This document shows positions 15,307 through 23,931 of a DNA stretch of 25,965 nucleotides, in pieces. The stretch spans positions 1 through 25,965 of the forward strand of contig CAZFPA010000026.1 of the NCBI GenBank assembly GCA_964520975.1. The letters are read 5' to 3'. Origin of the DNA: CAZFPA01 sp964520975 (lineage in GTDB: Bacteria > Bacillota > Negativicutes > Selenomonadales > Selenomonadaceae). Numbering within the stretch: position 1 is the stretch's first letter; each line of letters begins with the position of its first letter. The notes beneath the pieces were generated by a model. The model had not been told where the DNA came from. It did no database searches and worked only from the letters and a program-made list of their open reading frames with translations. The position numbers and the translations under genes are program-made.

Positions 15307-16641
15307 TTACCTCAACAAAATTTCTGCTAATTTCTCAGCACTGGCCGGTACAATATCATCCGGCACGCTCTGCCCGTTCGTCAGATATGACAACGCGATT
15401 TTTTTCTTATACAAAAGATTTAAAATAAGACCGACACTGCTCGTCTCATCCGTCTTGGTAAACAGCACGCAATCCGGACTGCAAATAGAAAAGCGCTCCA
15501 GGATATCCGCGGCATCACGATTCTTCGTCGTCGAGCTCATGACCAGATGCTTTTCAATTGAAGCATCCACTGACAGCAGCTCATTGAGCTCCTGCATCTG
15601 GTACTCATTGTACTGACTGCGTCCAGCCGTATCAATGAGGATCAGCTGCTTATTCCGGTGCTTGCGGATTGCTTTTTTCAGCTCCTCTGGCGAATAGACG
15701 ATATCCAGCGGGAGCCCGATGATATCCGAATAGGTCTTAAGCTGCTCTACAGCCGAGATACGATACGTATCGGCGGTAATCAGGGCTACACTCACTCCCT
15801 GCTCGAGCACAAAACGGGCCGCAACCTTGGCAAGCGTTGTCGTCTTGCCCACACCGGTCGCCCCGATCAATGCGGCGATTTTGGGACGGCCATTCTCCAG
15901 TGTAATCCCCTCACTGATACGAATGGTCTTCTTCAGATATTTTTCCAACGCATCCTGCGCCTCTGGCGAGCTCTTATCCGCAAGAATTACTCCCGTGGAC
16001 ATACGCCCTACCATATCCTTTAAAATCTCCTCGTCAACCTCCTGCTCCTTCAGAGCCTGCCGCAGGGTGACAACCGACTCCTCCGGCACATCCTGACTCA
16101 TGACCCGCGTGAGCATATCCTTCATCTGTGCGAGCTCGGCCTCAAGCTTCTGGATTTTCTCCTGCTCTACACCTGCCGCGGCCTCCGGTTCCGGTGCTGC
16201 CGGCTGCACCATCGGGGAAAACTCCGGCAGCACCTGCTGATCTGCCTTGATGATGCGCGGCCTTACAGGCTCAGCAGCCGATGCAGGGGCTGCCGCCGGT
16301 GCAGGCATCGGCACGGCAGCTCCAAAGGCCTCCAGCGGAGCTGCCGGAGCCGCTGTCGCTGTATCCAGCCCTGTGGTTTTATACTGTGACAGCACACTAC
16401 GCGGCATCACACTGGGAAGTACCGGCTCGGCCGGCTTAGGCAGCACAGGTGTCCGCCTGACCTTCTTGGCGGTATCCTCAATGGCCGCCGTCACCTCGAC
16501 GATTTCCTTGCTCTTATAGCCAAGAAAACCGCCCTTACGATATCGCTTCGTGTGCAGAATGACTGCATCCATCCCCAGCTCTGCTTTTACGTCAGCCATA
16601 GCCTCTTTCAGCGTTGGTGCTTTGAATACTTTAATACGCAC
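15307..16641 (-). CDS. flhF: FlhF SRP-type GTPase, flagellar placement
   Basis: A 444-residue FlhF with three parts: a basic N-terminal B domain ('MRIKVFKAPTLKEAMADVKA'), a Pro/Ala-rich middle (about 70-160), and the NG GTPase region. Motifs seen: G1 'GATGVGKTTTLAK' near residue 257, 'TADTYRISAVEQL', G3 'ILIDTAGRSQ' and G4 'FTKTDETSSVG'. FlhF recruits the first basal-body parts to the assembly site. The start is GTG (16639-16641), immediately adjacent to the flhA TAA stop with no intervening base, implying translational coupling; GGTGG upstream is the likely ribosome site. Confidence 0.95.
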   Translation of the reverse strand: MRIKVFKAPTLKEAMADVKAELGMDAVILHTKRYRKGGFLGYKSKEIVEVTAAIEDTAKKVRRTPVLPKPAEPVLPSVMPRSVLSQYKTTGLDTATAAPAAPLEAFGAAVPMPAPAAAPASAAEPVRPRIIKADQQVLPEFSPMVQPAAPEPEAAAGVEQEKIQKLEAELAQMKDMLTRVMSQDVPEESVVTLRQALKEQEVDEEILKDMVGRMSTGVILADKSSPEAQDALEKYLKKTIRISEGITLENGRPKIAALIGATGVGKTTTLAKVAARFVLEQGVSVALITADTYRISAVEQLKTYSDIIGLPLDIVYSPEELKKAIRKHRNKQLILIDTAGRSQYNEYQMQELNELLSVDASIEKHLVMSSTTKNRDAADILERFSICSPDCVLFTKTDETSSVGLILNLLYKKKIALSYLTNGQSVPDDIVPASAEKLAEILLR

Positions 16642-18714
16642 TTATATCTTCACCACCCCAAGAATTTGGATCTCTACACTTTGTTCAATTTCTGCATGGG
16701 ACAAAACAATGAGTCCCGGGACAGACCGTTCTACAAGCTTGCGGAAATACAGGCGCACAGTCGGGCTCGTGAGCACAATCGGCTGATACCCCATATTCGT
16801 GAGATTCGGCAGCTCGTTGTTCAACGAAGTCAGAATATGCTGCATGGAATCCGGATCCAGGCTCACATAAGAACCACGATCCGTGCGCTGTACGGCTCCC
16901 GCAATGCGGTTTTCAATCGCCGGGTCCAGTGTCAGACAGGGCAGCACATTGTTCTGGATATACTGCTGCGTAATCTGGCGGGCCAGCGCATGGCGCACAT
17001 ACTCCGTAAGGATCTCCGTATCCTTTGTGGCTCTGGCATAATCCGCCAGAACTTCCAGGATTGTCCCGATATCACGTATAGATATACGTTCACGCAGCAG
17101 ATTGGCCAATACCTTCTGAATCTCGCCCACGCTCATAAGGTCCGGCACCACCTCGTCAACCAGCGAAGAATTCGTCTTCTTGAGGTTGTCGATGAGGTTC
17201 TGCGTTTCCTGACGACCGAGGATCTCATCGGCATGAGCCTTGATGACCTCTGTGAGATGCGTTGCCAATACCGATACAGCATCGACAACCGTATAGCCAT
17301 TGAGCTCGGCCTGTTCACGCTGCGCCTCTGGAATCCAAAGAGCTGGCAGCCCGAATGCCGGTTCAGTTGTCTCTATGCCCTGAATCTCCTCAAATACCGT
17401 ACCGGAGTTCATCGCCAGATAATGGTCGAGCAGCAGCTCGCCTTTGGCAATCTCAATGCCCTTGAGCTTGATGATATAGGCATTTGGCTTGATCTGAATA
17501 TTATCACGGATACGAATGGTCGGCACCACAAGGCCAAGCTCCAGTGCGCACTGCCGGCGGATCATCACGATGCGCTCAAGCAGATCACCGCCCTGTCCCG
17601 TATCCACCAACGGAATGAGACTATAGCCAATCTCCAGTTCCATAGGATCTACCTGCAGCAGCGAAACGATATTCTCCGGTTTCGTCGCCTCGGCCTTTCC
17701 TTTTTCCTTTTTCTGTTCAGTTGCTGTTTCTACAACCTCTTTCTCTGCCTGCTTCAACCGGTAGCCAATAAAGCCAGCTGCTGCAGCCAGGCAGGAAAAC
17801 GGTATGCCCGGCAGACCAGGCACCAGTGCAAGAGCGAGCAAAACGCCACATGCAATAAAGAATACACGCTGGTTGCGGAAAAGCTGGCTCACCAGATCAT
17901 GTCCGAGATTCGCATCCGAAGCTGCCCGCGTGACAATGATACCCGTAGCAGTCGAGATGAGCAATGCCGGAATCTGATTTACCAGGCCCTCACCAACGGT
18001 GAGCAATGTATAGTTCTGCAGCGCCTGCGTGACCGTCAAATTACGCTGAACCATACCAATGACAAAGCCACCGGTGATATTGATCAGGATGATGATAATA
18101 GCCGCCATCGCATCGCCCTTGACGAACTTACTCGCACCATCCATAGCGCCATAAAAATCAGCCTCACGCTGAATCTTTACCCGCCGGTTCCGTGCCTCCA
18201 CATCCGTAATCGCGCCCTGGTTCAGATCGGCATCAATAGCCATCTGCTTACCAGGCATAGCATCCAACGTAAAACGGGCGGAAACCTCTGCTACGCGTTC
18301 CGCCCCTTTTGTGATAACAATAAACTGAATGATAATCAGGATGACGAATACGATAAAACCAACCACTGCATTACCACCGACAACGAAATTACCAAACGCG
18401 GTAATGACCTCGCCGGCATAGCCTTCCAGCAAAATAAGGCGCGTAGAAGATACGTTCAGCGCCAGCCGGAAAAGCGTTGTAATGAGCAATAACGATGGAA
18501 ATACCGATAAATCCAATGGCTCTACATTATAAATAGACACCATCACCACGACCAATGCCAGTGTTATATTCAGACATAACAGCAAGTCCAGCAGCATTGT
18601 CGGCAGCGGGATGATCATCATGATGACAATCGTAACGATAGCCAAGGCAATCAGAATATCACTATATTTTTGTATGAAGCCGCCGCCCGCGGCCGATGAA
18701 TTTGTTGCAGCCAT
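16642..18714 (-). CDS. flhA: Flagellar type III export gate protein FlhA
   Basis: A 690-residue FlhA, the normal size. The N-terminal half holds about eight membrane helices (roughly residues 15-330). The FHIPEP-family signature 'RFTLDAMPGKQMAIDADLNQ' and following 'AMDGASKFVKGDAMA' lie on the loop near residues 145-205. The soluble C-terminal export platform runs from about 345 ('VSLLQVDPMELEIGYSLIPL'). It forms the nonameric ring that docks substrate-chaperone complexes and uses the proton motive force. The ATG has GAGGAG eight bases upstream; the gene follows flhB by 45 bp. Confidence 0.97.
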   Translation of the reverse strand: MAATNSSAAGGGFIQKYSDILIALAIVTIVIMMIIPLPTMLLDLLLCLNITLALVVVMVSIYNVEPLDLSVFPSLLLITTLFRLALNVSSTRLILLEGYAGEVITAFGNFVVGGNAVVGFIVFVILIIIQFIVITKGAERVAEVSARFTLDAMPGKQMAIDADLNQGAITDVEARNRRVKIQREADFYGAMDGASKFVKGDAMAAIIIILINITGGFVIGMVQRNLTVTQALQNYTLLTVGEGLVNQIPALLISTATGIIVTRAASDANLGHDLVSQLFRNQRVFFIACGVLLALALVPGLPGIPFSCLAAAAGFIGYRLKQAEKEVVETATEQKKEKGKAEATKPENIVSLLQVDPMELEIGYSLIPLVDTGQGGDLLERIVMIRRQCALELGLVVPTIRIRDNIQIKPNAYIIKLKGIEIAKGELLLDHYLAMNSGTVFEEIQGIETTEPAFGLPALWIPEAQREQAELNGYTVVDAVSVLATHLTEVIKAHADEILGRQETQNLIDNLKKTNSSLVDEVVPDLMSVGEIQKVLANLLRERISIRDIGTILEVLADYARATKDTEILTEYVRHALARQITQQYIQNNVLPCLTLDPAIENRIAGAVQRTDRGSYVSLDPDSMQHILTSLNNELPNLTNMGYQPIVLTSPTVRLYFRKLVERSVPGLIVLSHAEIEQSVEIQILGVVKI

Positions 18715-18759
18715 CCCTTGGTCTCCTCACGTAATTATATTCCTAAAGCAGCGCCAGCC

Positions 18760-19878
18760 TCAGGCCAGGCGTTTTTTCTTCAAACGATATACATAGGCCA
18801 ATACCTCAGCCACCGATTTATAAAGTGTCTGCGGTACGATATCGCCAATCTGCACCGAAGCATACAATGCGCGGGCCAACGGCCGGTTCTCCACAATAAC
18901 AACTCCGGCTTCCCTCGCTACCGCCTTGATTTTCTGCGCCACCAGGTCCTGGCCCTTGGCCACGACAATCGGAGCACGCATACCCGCCGAATACTGCAGG
19001 GCAACCGCGAAATGCGTCGGGTTCGTTACGATGACATCCGCCTTCGGAACCTCCTGCATCATACGCTGCATAGCCATCTGGCGCTGTTTCTGACGAATCT
19101 TTCCCTTGATCTGCGGATCGCCCTCTGACTGCTTCATTTCTTCCTTGACATCTTCCTTGCTCATCTTCAAATCCTGCAGCGTCTGCCATTTCTGATAGCC
19201 GAAATCAAGTACAGCCAGAATCAGAAACACTCCACAAATCTCAAAGGCAAGATCCATGATGATCTTGCTGATTCGCTCCATACTCGCATGCAGATCAAGA
19301 TAAATGAGCTTCGGCATCTGCAGAACCTCATCGGCCAGATAATGATAAATAAAAAAACCGATGATGATGATTTTCAAGACAGATTTCACCAATTCCACCA
19401 GGGAACGCTTCGAAAAAATCCGGCCGAATCCTGTAATCGGATTCAGGTTGTCCAGCTTGAATTCCAAAGGCTCCGTAGTAAAGGCAATCCCTACCTGTGC
19501 GATATTGATAGCTACCCCCACGATCATGATGATGAGCATAATGGGCAGCGCGGTACGCGCCAAAACTTCCATGACACCAAGGAAAATCTGCGTCACGGAC
19601 TCGGTATTCATATCCTGGTTCAGATGACCAAAAATATACACCGTATAATTGACGATTTCCTCATAAATAGAACTTCCCAGCACCTTCATGGCTAAAAAAC
19701 CCGCCAATAGCACAAAAGCGGCACTGATCTCCTGGCTCCGCCCAACCTGGCCCTTCTTGCGGGCATCGGCTTTTCGCTTCGCCGTAGGCTCCTCGGTCTT
19801 CTCACCTGCAAAAAGCTGCAGGTCAAAGGTAAAGGAATGCTCGCTACAAGGCTCGCAAGGCAATGGAAATATTGCCAT
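18760..19878 (-). CDS. flhB: Flagellar export switch protein FlhB
   Basis: FlhB, the self-cleaving specificity switch of the flagellar export gate. The N-terminal family core reads 'FDLQLFAGEKTEEPTAKRK' and then 'DARKKGQV'; four membrane segments follow (about 50-235 of the mature protein), and the cytoplasmic C-terminal domain has the autocleavage site 'VTNPTHFAVAL'. The start is uncertain. Between the end of fliR and the conserved core there is no in-frame ATG or GTG: the candidates are ATG at 19876-19878 (used here, 35-bp overlap with fliR) or TTG at 19861-19863 (20-bp overlap), and neither has a clear ribosome site. Translation is probably coupled to fliR. The product is certain; the first 15-25 residues are not. 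Confidence 0.9.
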   Translation of the reverse strand: MAIFPLPCEPCSEHSFTFDLQLFAGEKTEEPTAKRKADARKKGQVGRSQEISAAFVLLAGFLAMKVLGSSIYEEIVNYTVYIFGHLNQDMNTESVTQIFLGVMEVLARTALPIMLIIMIVGVAINIAQVGIAFTTEPLEFKLDNLNPITGFGRIFSKRSLVELVKSVLKIIIIGFFIYHYLADEVLQMPKLIYLDLHASMERISKIIMDLAFEICGVFLILAVLDFGYQKWQTLQDLKMSKEDVKEEMKQSEGDPQIKGKIRQKQRQMAMQRMMQEVPKADVIVTNPTHFAVALQYSAGMRAPIVVAKGQDLVAQKIKAVAREAGVVIVENRPLARALYASVQIGDIVPQTLYKSVAEVLAYVYRLKKKRLA

Positions 19879-20623
19879 ACATTTCATTGAACAACACATC
19901 CAGGAAAATAATATAGAAAGGCAGCATGATGGACAATACAAAAAGGCCCACCACAATCTGCATCGGAATACCTACCACGAAAATATTCAACTGCGGCATC
20001 GTGCGCGCAAGAACCCCCAGTCCCACGTTAGTCAACAGGATAGCAAAGGTAACCGGCATAGCCAGCTTCATCCCTGTCAGAAAAATCCCCGCCGTAAAGT
20101 CCGTTATGATATTTGCGAGGCCGGGATGCAGCTGCATCCCCAGCAGCGGAACTGCCTGAAAACTGTCAAACAAAGCCGCAATAATGACATGGTGCCCATT
20201 CGTCACCAGGAAAATAATGAGTCCCAAATTATAAAGAAAACTCCCGATGAGCGGAATCTGCTGACCGGAAGTAGGATCCATGACATTTACAATAGAAAAC
20301 CCTACCTGCATATCCATAATCTTACCAGCCATATGAATCGCAGAAAAAGAAATATATGCTACAAATCCAATGAGCCAGCCGATAAAAAGCTCTGCCAGCA
20401 CCGCGAAGGAATAGGCCAGCACCGACACCGGCGCCTGAACTACCGCGAGCTGATCCACCACGGGAAACAACACGAGCGAGATAGCCAGCGCCGTCCCGAC
20501 TCGGATGTACATCGGTATATTGATACTGCCAAAAAAAGGAGCAATGACAAAAACGCCGCTCACTCTTGTCAACAGCAGAAAAAACACAGCGGCATGGTTT
20601 TGCAACAAATCGTAAAAATCCAC
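19844..20623 (-). CDS. fliR: Flagellar export gate protein FliR
   Basis: A FliR of 259 residues with about six hydrophobic segments. Seen: 'LLTRVSGVFVIAPFFGS' near the N-terminus, 'ELFIGWLIGFV', 'IMDMQVGFSIVNVMDPTSGQ' and 'LGVLARTMPQLNIFVVGIPM', all characteristic. FliR forms the FliPQR export channel. I favour the GTG start at 20621-20623 ('MDFYDLLQNH'), which lies six bases from the GAGGG site; the ATG two codons upstream at 20629 abuts that site directly. It begins 16 bp after fliQ, and its 3' end overlaps the flhB reading frame. Confidence 0.94.
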   Translation of the reverse strand: MDFYDLLQNHAAVFFLLLTRVSGVFVIAPFFGSINIPMYIRVGTALAISLVLFPVVDQLAVVQAPVSVLAYSFAVLAELFIGWLIGFVAYISFSAIHMAGKIMDMQVGFSIVNVMDPTSGQQIPLIGSFLYNLGLIIFLVTNGHHVIIAALFDSFQAVPLLGMQLHPGLANIITDFTAGIFLTGMKLAMPVTFAILLTNVGLGVLARTMPQLNIFVVGIPMQIVVGLFVLSIMLPFYIIFLDVLFNEMYGNISIALRAL

Positions 20624-20639
20624 AGGCATCCCTCTTTAT

Positions 20640-20909
20640 TCAACCGATATAGGATGGCAGATTCACAAATATATTCATAATATACTCTACCATGATCCGC
20701 AGCATCCACGGTCCAAAAATGAGCACCGCAACAAAAACAGCGATAATTTTTGGAATAAACGCCAGCGTCTGCTCCTGAATCGACGTCGTAGCCTGGAAAA
20801 CACTGACCAGCAAGCCGACCAGCAGCCCCAGCCCCAGCATCGGTGCTGACACCAGCATAACAATCATCAGGGCTTCCTGCCCCAGCTGAATGACTAAATC
20901 CCCTGACAT
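20640..20909 (-). CDS. fliQ: Flagellar export gate protein FliQ
   Basis: An 89-residue FliQ with two membrane helices (about 15-40 and 50-75). The loop between them carries the family motif 'VSVFQATTSIQEQTLAFIPK'. It is part of the FliPQR helical channel of the export gate. The ATG has GGGAG eight bases upstream; it follows fliP by 12 bp. Confidence 0.96.
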   Translation of the reverse strand: MSGDLVIQLGQEALMIVMLVSAPMLGLGLLVGLLVSVFQATTSIQEQTLAFIPKIIAVFVAVLIFGPWMLRIMVEYIMNIFVNLPSYIG

Positions 20910-20921
20910 AGCACCATCTCC

Positions 20922-21686
20922 CTATTTAAAGCTCATAATCAACGACTTGATCAGCAGATGCCAGCCATCGACCATGACAAAAAGAAGTATCTTGAATGGC
21001 AGGGATATCATAACCGGCGGGAGCATCATCATGCCCATCGACATCAATGTACTTGCCACAATCATATCGATAACAATAAACGGGATATAGATCATGAAGC
21101 CGATCTGAAAAGCTGTTTTCAGCTCACTGATAATATACGCCGGAATCAACGTAAAGGTAGATACATCGTCCTGAGACTCCGGACGTTCCGCATTGGACAA
21201 ATTCACAAAAAGGGCCAAATCAGACTCTCGCGTCTGCTTGAACATAAACTCCCGGATAGGCGCCGCAACATTCTGTATGGCCTCCTCCTGGGTAATCTGC
21301 CCGGCCAGGTAAGGCTGCACCCCATTCTCATTCGCCTGTCCCCAATACGGAGACATGATATAAAAGGACAAGAACAGTGACAGTGCAATCACAACCTGAT
21401 TCGGCGGCACATTCTGTGTGGACAATGCATTGCGCAAAAAGCCCAGCACCACAACAATCCGGATAAAGGACGTCGTCATAATCAAAATTGACGGTGCCAG
21501 GGACAAAATGGTCAACACGGCCATAACCTGCAGCGTAACCGCCACATCCTGCGGATTATTCGCCGCCCCTACGCCAATATTTACATTAGGAACCAGTGGT
21601 GCAGCCATTGCACTCTGCACCGGTAATAAACAGAAAAACAGCACTCCGCAAAAAGCGAAAAGCCGCCGTTGCTTCAACAACGCCAT
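20922..21686 (-). CDS. fliP: Flagellar export gate protein FliP
   Basis: A 254-residue FliP. The start at 21684-21686 ('MALLKQRRLF') has AAGGGG just upstream and directly precedes a cleavable signal peptide ('FCGVLFFCLLPVQSAMAA'), as in other FliP proteins; longer in-frame starts would overlap fliO and lack a ribosome site. Family motifs: 'SFIRIVVVLGFLRNALSTQN', 'PPNQVVIALSLFLSFYIM' and 'FQIGFMIYIPFIVIDMIVAS' followed by 'MGMMMLPPV'. It is the core of the FliPQR channel. It begins 10 bp after fliO. Confidence 0.96.
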   Translation of the reverse strand: MALLKQRRLFAFCGVLFFCLLPVQSAMAAPLVPNVNIGVGAANNPQDVAVTLQVMAVLTILSLAPSILIMTTSFIRIVVVLGFLRNALSTQNVPPNQVVIALSLFLSFYIMSPYWGQANENGVQPYLAGQITQEEAIQNVAAPIREFMFKQTRESDLALFVNLSNAERPESQDDVSTFTLIPAYIISELKTAFQIGFMIYIPFIVIDMIVASTLMSMGMMMLPPVMISLPFKILLFVMVDGWHLLIKSLIMSFK

Positions 21687-21696
21687 CCACCCCTTC

Positions 21697-22245
21697 TCAT
21701 CTATGATTATCGTCCTTAAACAGGGAAGGAAGCCTTCTCGCAAACTGCTCAATTGAGCTGAACTGTTCGGAAAAAGCCCCATCTGCCGGTGGTTTGGCAA
21801 GCATACGGCGGCGCAGCTGCTCGATTTCATCCGAGTCCTTGATTTCACCGAGAAGCGAAATAGAATGCTCCGTCACCCCAAGCATCAAAATACGACCGGC
21901 CAGCTCAACTACACAGACGGAACGATTCGGTCCCAAAGGCAGATGTTCCAAAATCCTGCCTCCATTACTGGTAGACATCTGAGCAAACCGGCCGCTTAAG
22001 AATTTCGATGCAAAATAAGCCATGACAACGACAAAAGCAAACACCGCAAATAAACTGACCAGGTAGGCCAGCGTTGACCACCAGGACATCTGCGAAGGCC
22101 GTGGATCTGTATTTTCATAGCCAGACAAATAACCGCCGCTGCCGGAAGCATCCGGCGCCGCCAATCCAAGGGACGGCAGCGCGGACCAGGCCAGGCATAC
22201 AGCAACGAGCACAACGGCAGTCAAAAGAATCTTTTTTCCTGCCAT
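21697..22245 (-). CDS. fliO: Flagellar export gate accessory protein FliO
   Basis: A 182-residue FliO/FliZ-type protein: an N-terminal signal-like segment ('ILLTAVVLVAVCLAWSALPS'), a short Gly/Ser-rich external part, one membrane helix (about 55-80, 'LAYLVSLFAVFAFVVVMAYF'), then the conserved cytoplasmic domain ('GRILEHLPLGPNRSVCVVEL' and 'ILMLGVTEHSISLLGEI'). FliO helps FliP assemble into the export gate. Its ATG overlaps the cheY TGA by one base (TGATG), so translation is coupled to cheY. Confidence 0.92.
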   Translation of the reverse strand: MAGKKILLTAVVLVAVCLAWSALPSLGLAAPDASGSGGYLSGYENTDPRPSQMSWWSTLAYLVSLFAVFAFVVVMAYFASKFLSGRFAQMSTSNGGRILEHLPLGPNRSVCVVELAGRILMLGVTEHSISLLGEIKDSDEIEQLRRRMLAKPPADGAFSEQFSSIEQFARRLPSLFKDDNHR

Positions 22246-22607
22246 CAGCCTACAGCTTTGCGAACAGCTTCCAAAACGCGATCTGCCTGGAATGGCTTCA
22301 CGATAAAGTCACGAGCTCCGGCCTGAATAGCCTCGATAACCATAGCCTGCTGGCCCATGGCGCTGCACATAACAATCTTCGCATTCGGATCAATCTTCTT
22401 GATTTCCTTAACGGCACTGATACCATCCATTTCCGGCATCGTAATATCCATAGTAGTAAGATCCGGCTTGAGCTCCTGATATTTCTCGAGAGCCTTCATA
22501 CCATTTTCAGCCTCGCCGACAACTTCATAGCCATTTTTCGACAAAATGTCCTTTACCATCATTCTCATAAACGCTGCATCATCAACGACTAACACTCTAA
22601 CTGCCAT
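22245..22607 (-). CDS. cheY: Chemotaxis response regulator CheY
   Basis: A 120-residue single-domain receiver. Active-site residues: the acid pair in 'VVDDAAFM', phospho-acceptor Asp54 in 'TTMDITMPEMDG', Ser82 in 'VMCSAMG' and Lys104 in 'FIVKPF'. CheY-P binds the switch proteins FliM and FliY and alters motor rotation. The start is the ATG at 22605-22607 ('MAVRVLVVDD'), eight bases from AGGAG; the ATG two codons upstream is only two bases from it. A near-consensus promoter lies upstream. Placement between fliY and fliO is as in Bacillus. Confidence 0.97.
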   Translation of the reverse strand: MAVRVLVVDDAAFMRMMVKDILSKNGYEVVGEAENGMKALEKYQELKPDLTTMDITMPEMDGISAVKEIKKIDPNAKIVMCSAMGQQAMVIEAIQAGARDFIVKPFQADRVLEAVRKAVG

Positions 22608-22661
22608 TTTCATCTCTCCTCGCGTATAGTTTACCTGTATAGAATCCTATGATTTGTAATC

Positions 22662-22690
22662 ATTATATATGAAATAGCTGCTTTTCTCAA
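22662..22690 (-). promoter_or_regulatory. Internal sigma-A-like promoter ahead of cheY
   Basis: In the 97-bp gap between fliY and cheY, the minus strand reads TTGAGA (plus 22685-22690), a 17-base spacer, and TATAAT (plus 22662-22667). The -10 is perfect and the -35 has five of six consensus bases. This is the longest intercistronic gap inside the operon. A transcript would start about 47 bases upstream of cheY. Confidence 0.7.
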
Positions 22691-22704
22691 GAGCTGGCTT
22701 CTGG

Positions 22705-23931
22705 CTACTGCAATTTTTGTGCCCGCTCCAACGGACTCACAATATCTGTGATGCGCACGCCAAAGTTTTCATCAATGACGACGACTTCTCCCTTGGCAAG
22801 CAGCTTGCCATTCACATGGATGTCTACTGGCTCACCAGCCAGCTTGTCCAGTTCGACAATGGAACCATTCGACAGCTCCAGGATTTCCTTAATGGATTTC
22901 TTGGTGCGGCCAAGCTCAACAGTCACCTGCAACGGAACATCCAGGATCAGCCCGATATTCGCATCGTTGACCGATACCGGCTCGCTGGAAAGCGGTGTAA
23001 ACTGTGCCGGCTGTACCGGAACATTCGACGCTACCTTTGCCTGCATACCATAAGCCGGCATTGCTGCCGCCTGCGGCATCATCGCCGGAGCCGCTGCCAT
23101 GGCTGGCGGCGCCTGCGGAGCGGGTGCCGGAGTTGGTGCCGGTGCCGGAGCTGCTGGCGCTGGTGCCGGTGCCGGAGCCTCCTCAGGCTCATCGTCCTCA
23201 CCTGTATGCATGAGGAAATCTACCATTTCCTTGGCTACATCCACTGGCAGAATCTGCATGATCTCACTATCAATAAGGCCATCCACTTCCATCCGGAAGG
23301 AAACCTTCACAAGGGGTTCATTCTGATCTACAAGCTTCGTGACCTGATCTTCCGTTCCAAAGTCGATCAGGCTGACCTTCGGAGGCGAAATATCGATTTT
23401 CTTATTGAACATCGTCGACAGGGAAGTCGATACCGTGCCCATCATCTGATTCATGGACTCGCCCACGGCACTCATATGAATCTCATTGAGTTCCTCCGGC
23501 GGATTCGTACCATCGCCGCCCATCATAAGATCCGCAATAATGGAGGCATCACTTGCCTGAATCGCCAATATGTTATTTCCGTTGATACCTACCGTATACC
23601 CGACCTCAACAATCAGGTACGGCATAGGATACTGGTCTTTTATCATGGCCATCGTATCGATGGACACCGCCGGTGTCGTTATAGATACCTTATGACCAAG
23701 CAGCACGGACAACGTCGTCGCTGCACTGCCCATGGAGATATTGCCTATTTCCCCCAGGGCATCTTTTTCTATATCTGAGAGCAGATTTGCCACATCAGCA
23801 GAAGGAGCTGCGGCGGCCTGTTCTGCCGGAGCATCACCAGCGGCAGGAGCCTCCGCCCCTGCATCCGCTGAAGGTATGCCGCCATTGAGCAGCGCATCTA
23901 TTTCCTCCTGTGAAATCATCTCATCACTCAT
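22705..23931 (-). CDS. fliY: Flagellar switch protein FliY (FliN-type with CheC-like phosphatase domain)
   Basis: A 408-residue FliY from the ATG at 23929-23931, which lies 12 bases after GGAAGGAG; the ATG four codons earlier abuts that site. Order: an N-terminal CheY-P binding peptide ('SQEEIDALLNGG'), an Ala-rich spacer, a CheC-like phosphatase domain (about 45-235) with 'DALGEIGNISMG' and 'SAVGESMNQMMG' motifs, an Ala/Pro/Met-rich linker (about 240-315), and a C-terminal FliN domain (about 325-405, 'DVPLQVTVELGRTKKSIKEI'). It forms the lower C-ring and removes phosphate from CheY-P. It overlaps the fliM 3' end by 8 bp. Confidence 0.96.
   Translation of the reverse strand: MSDEMISQEEIDALLNGGIPSADAGAEAPAAGDAPAEQAAAAPSADVANLLSDIEKDALGEIGNISMGSAATTLSVLLGHKVSITTPAVSIDTMAMIKDQYPMPYLIVEVGYTVGINGNNILAIQASDASIIADLMMGGDGTNPPEELNEIHMSAVGESMNQMMGTVSTSLSTMFNKKIDISPPKVSLIDFGTEDQVTKLVDQNEPLVKVSFRMEVDGLIDSEIMQILPVDVAKEMVDFLMHTGEDDEPEEAPAPAPAPAAPAPAPTPAPAPQAPPAMAAAPAMMPQAAAMPAYGMQAKVASNVPVQPAQFTPLSSEPVSVNDANIGLILDVPLQVTVELGRTKKSIKEILELSNGSIVELDKLAGEPVDIHVNGKLLAKGEVVVIDENFGVRITDIVSPLERAQKLQ

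Noticed and set aside
16552..18492. Very long open frame on the plus strand (646 codons)
   Set aside because: It lies entirely antisense to flhA/flhF, has a His/Arg/Gln-rich composition without domains, and no ribosome site; flhA on the other strand is unmistakable.
20922..21848. A longer FliP starting at 21848
   Set aside because: The extra 54 residues overlap fliO, look non-natural and precede the signal peptide; the ATG at 21686 has a ribosome site and fits the family.
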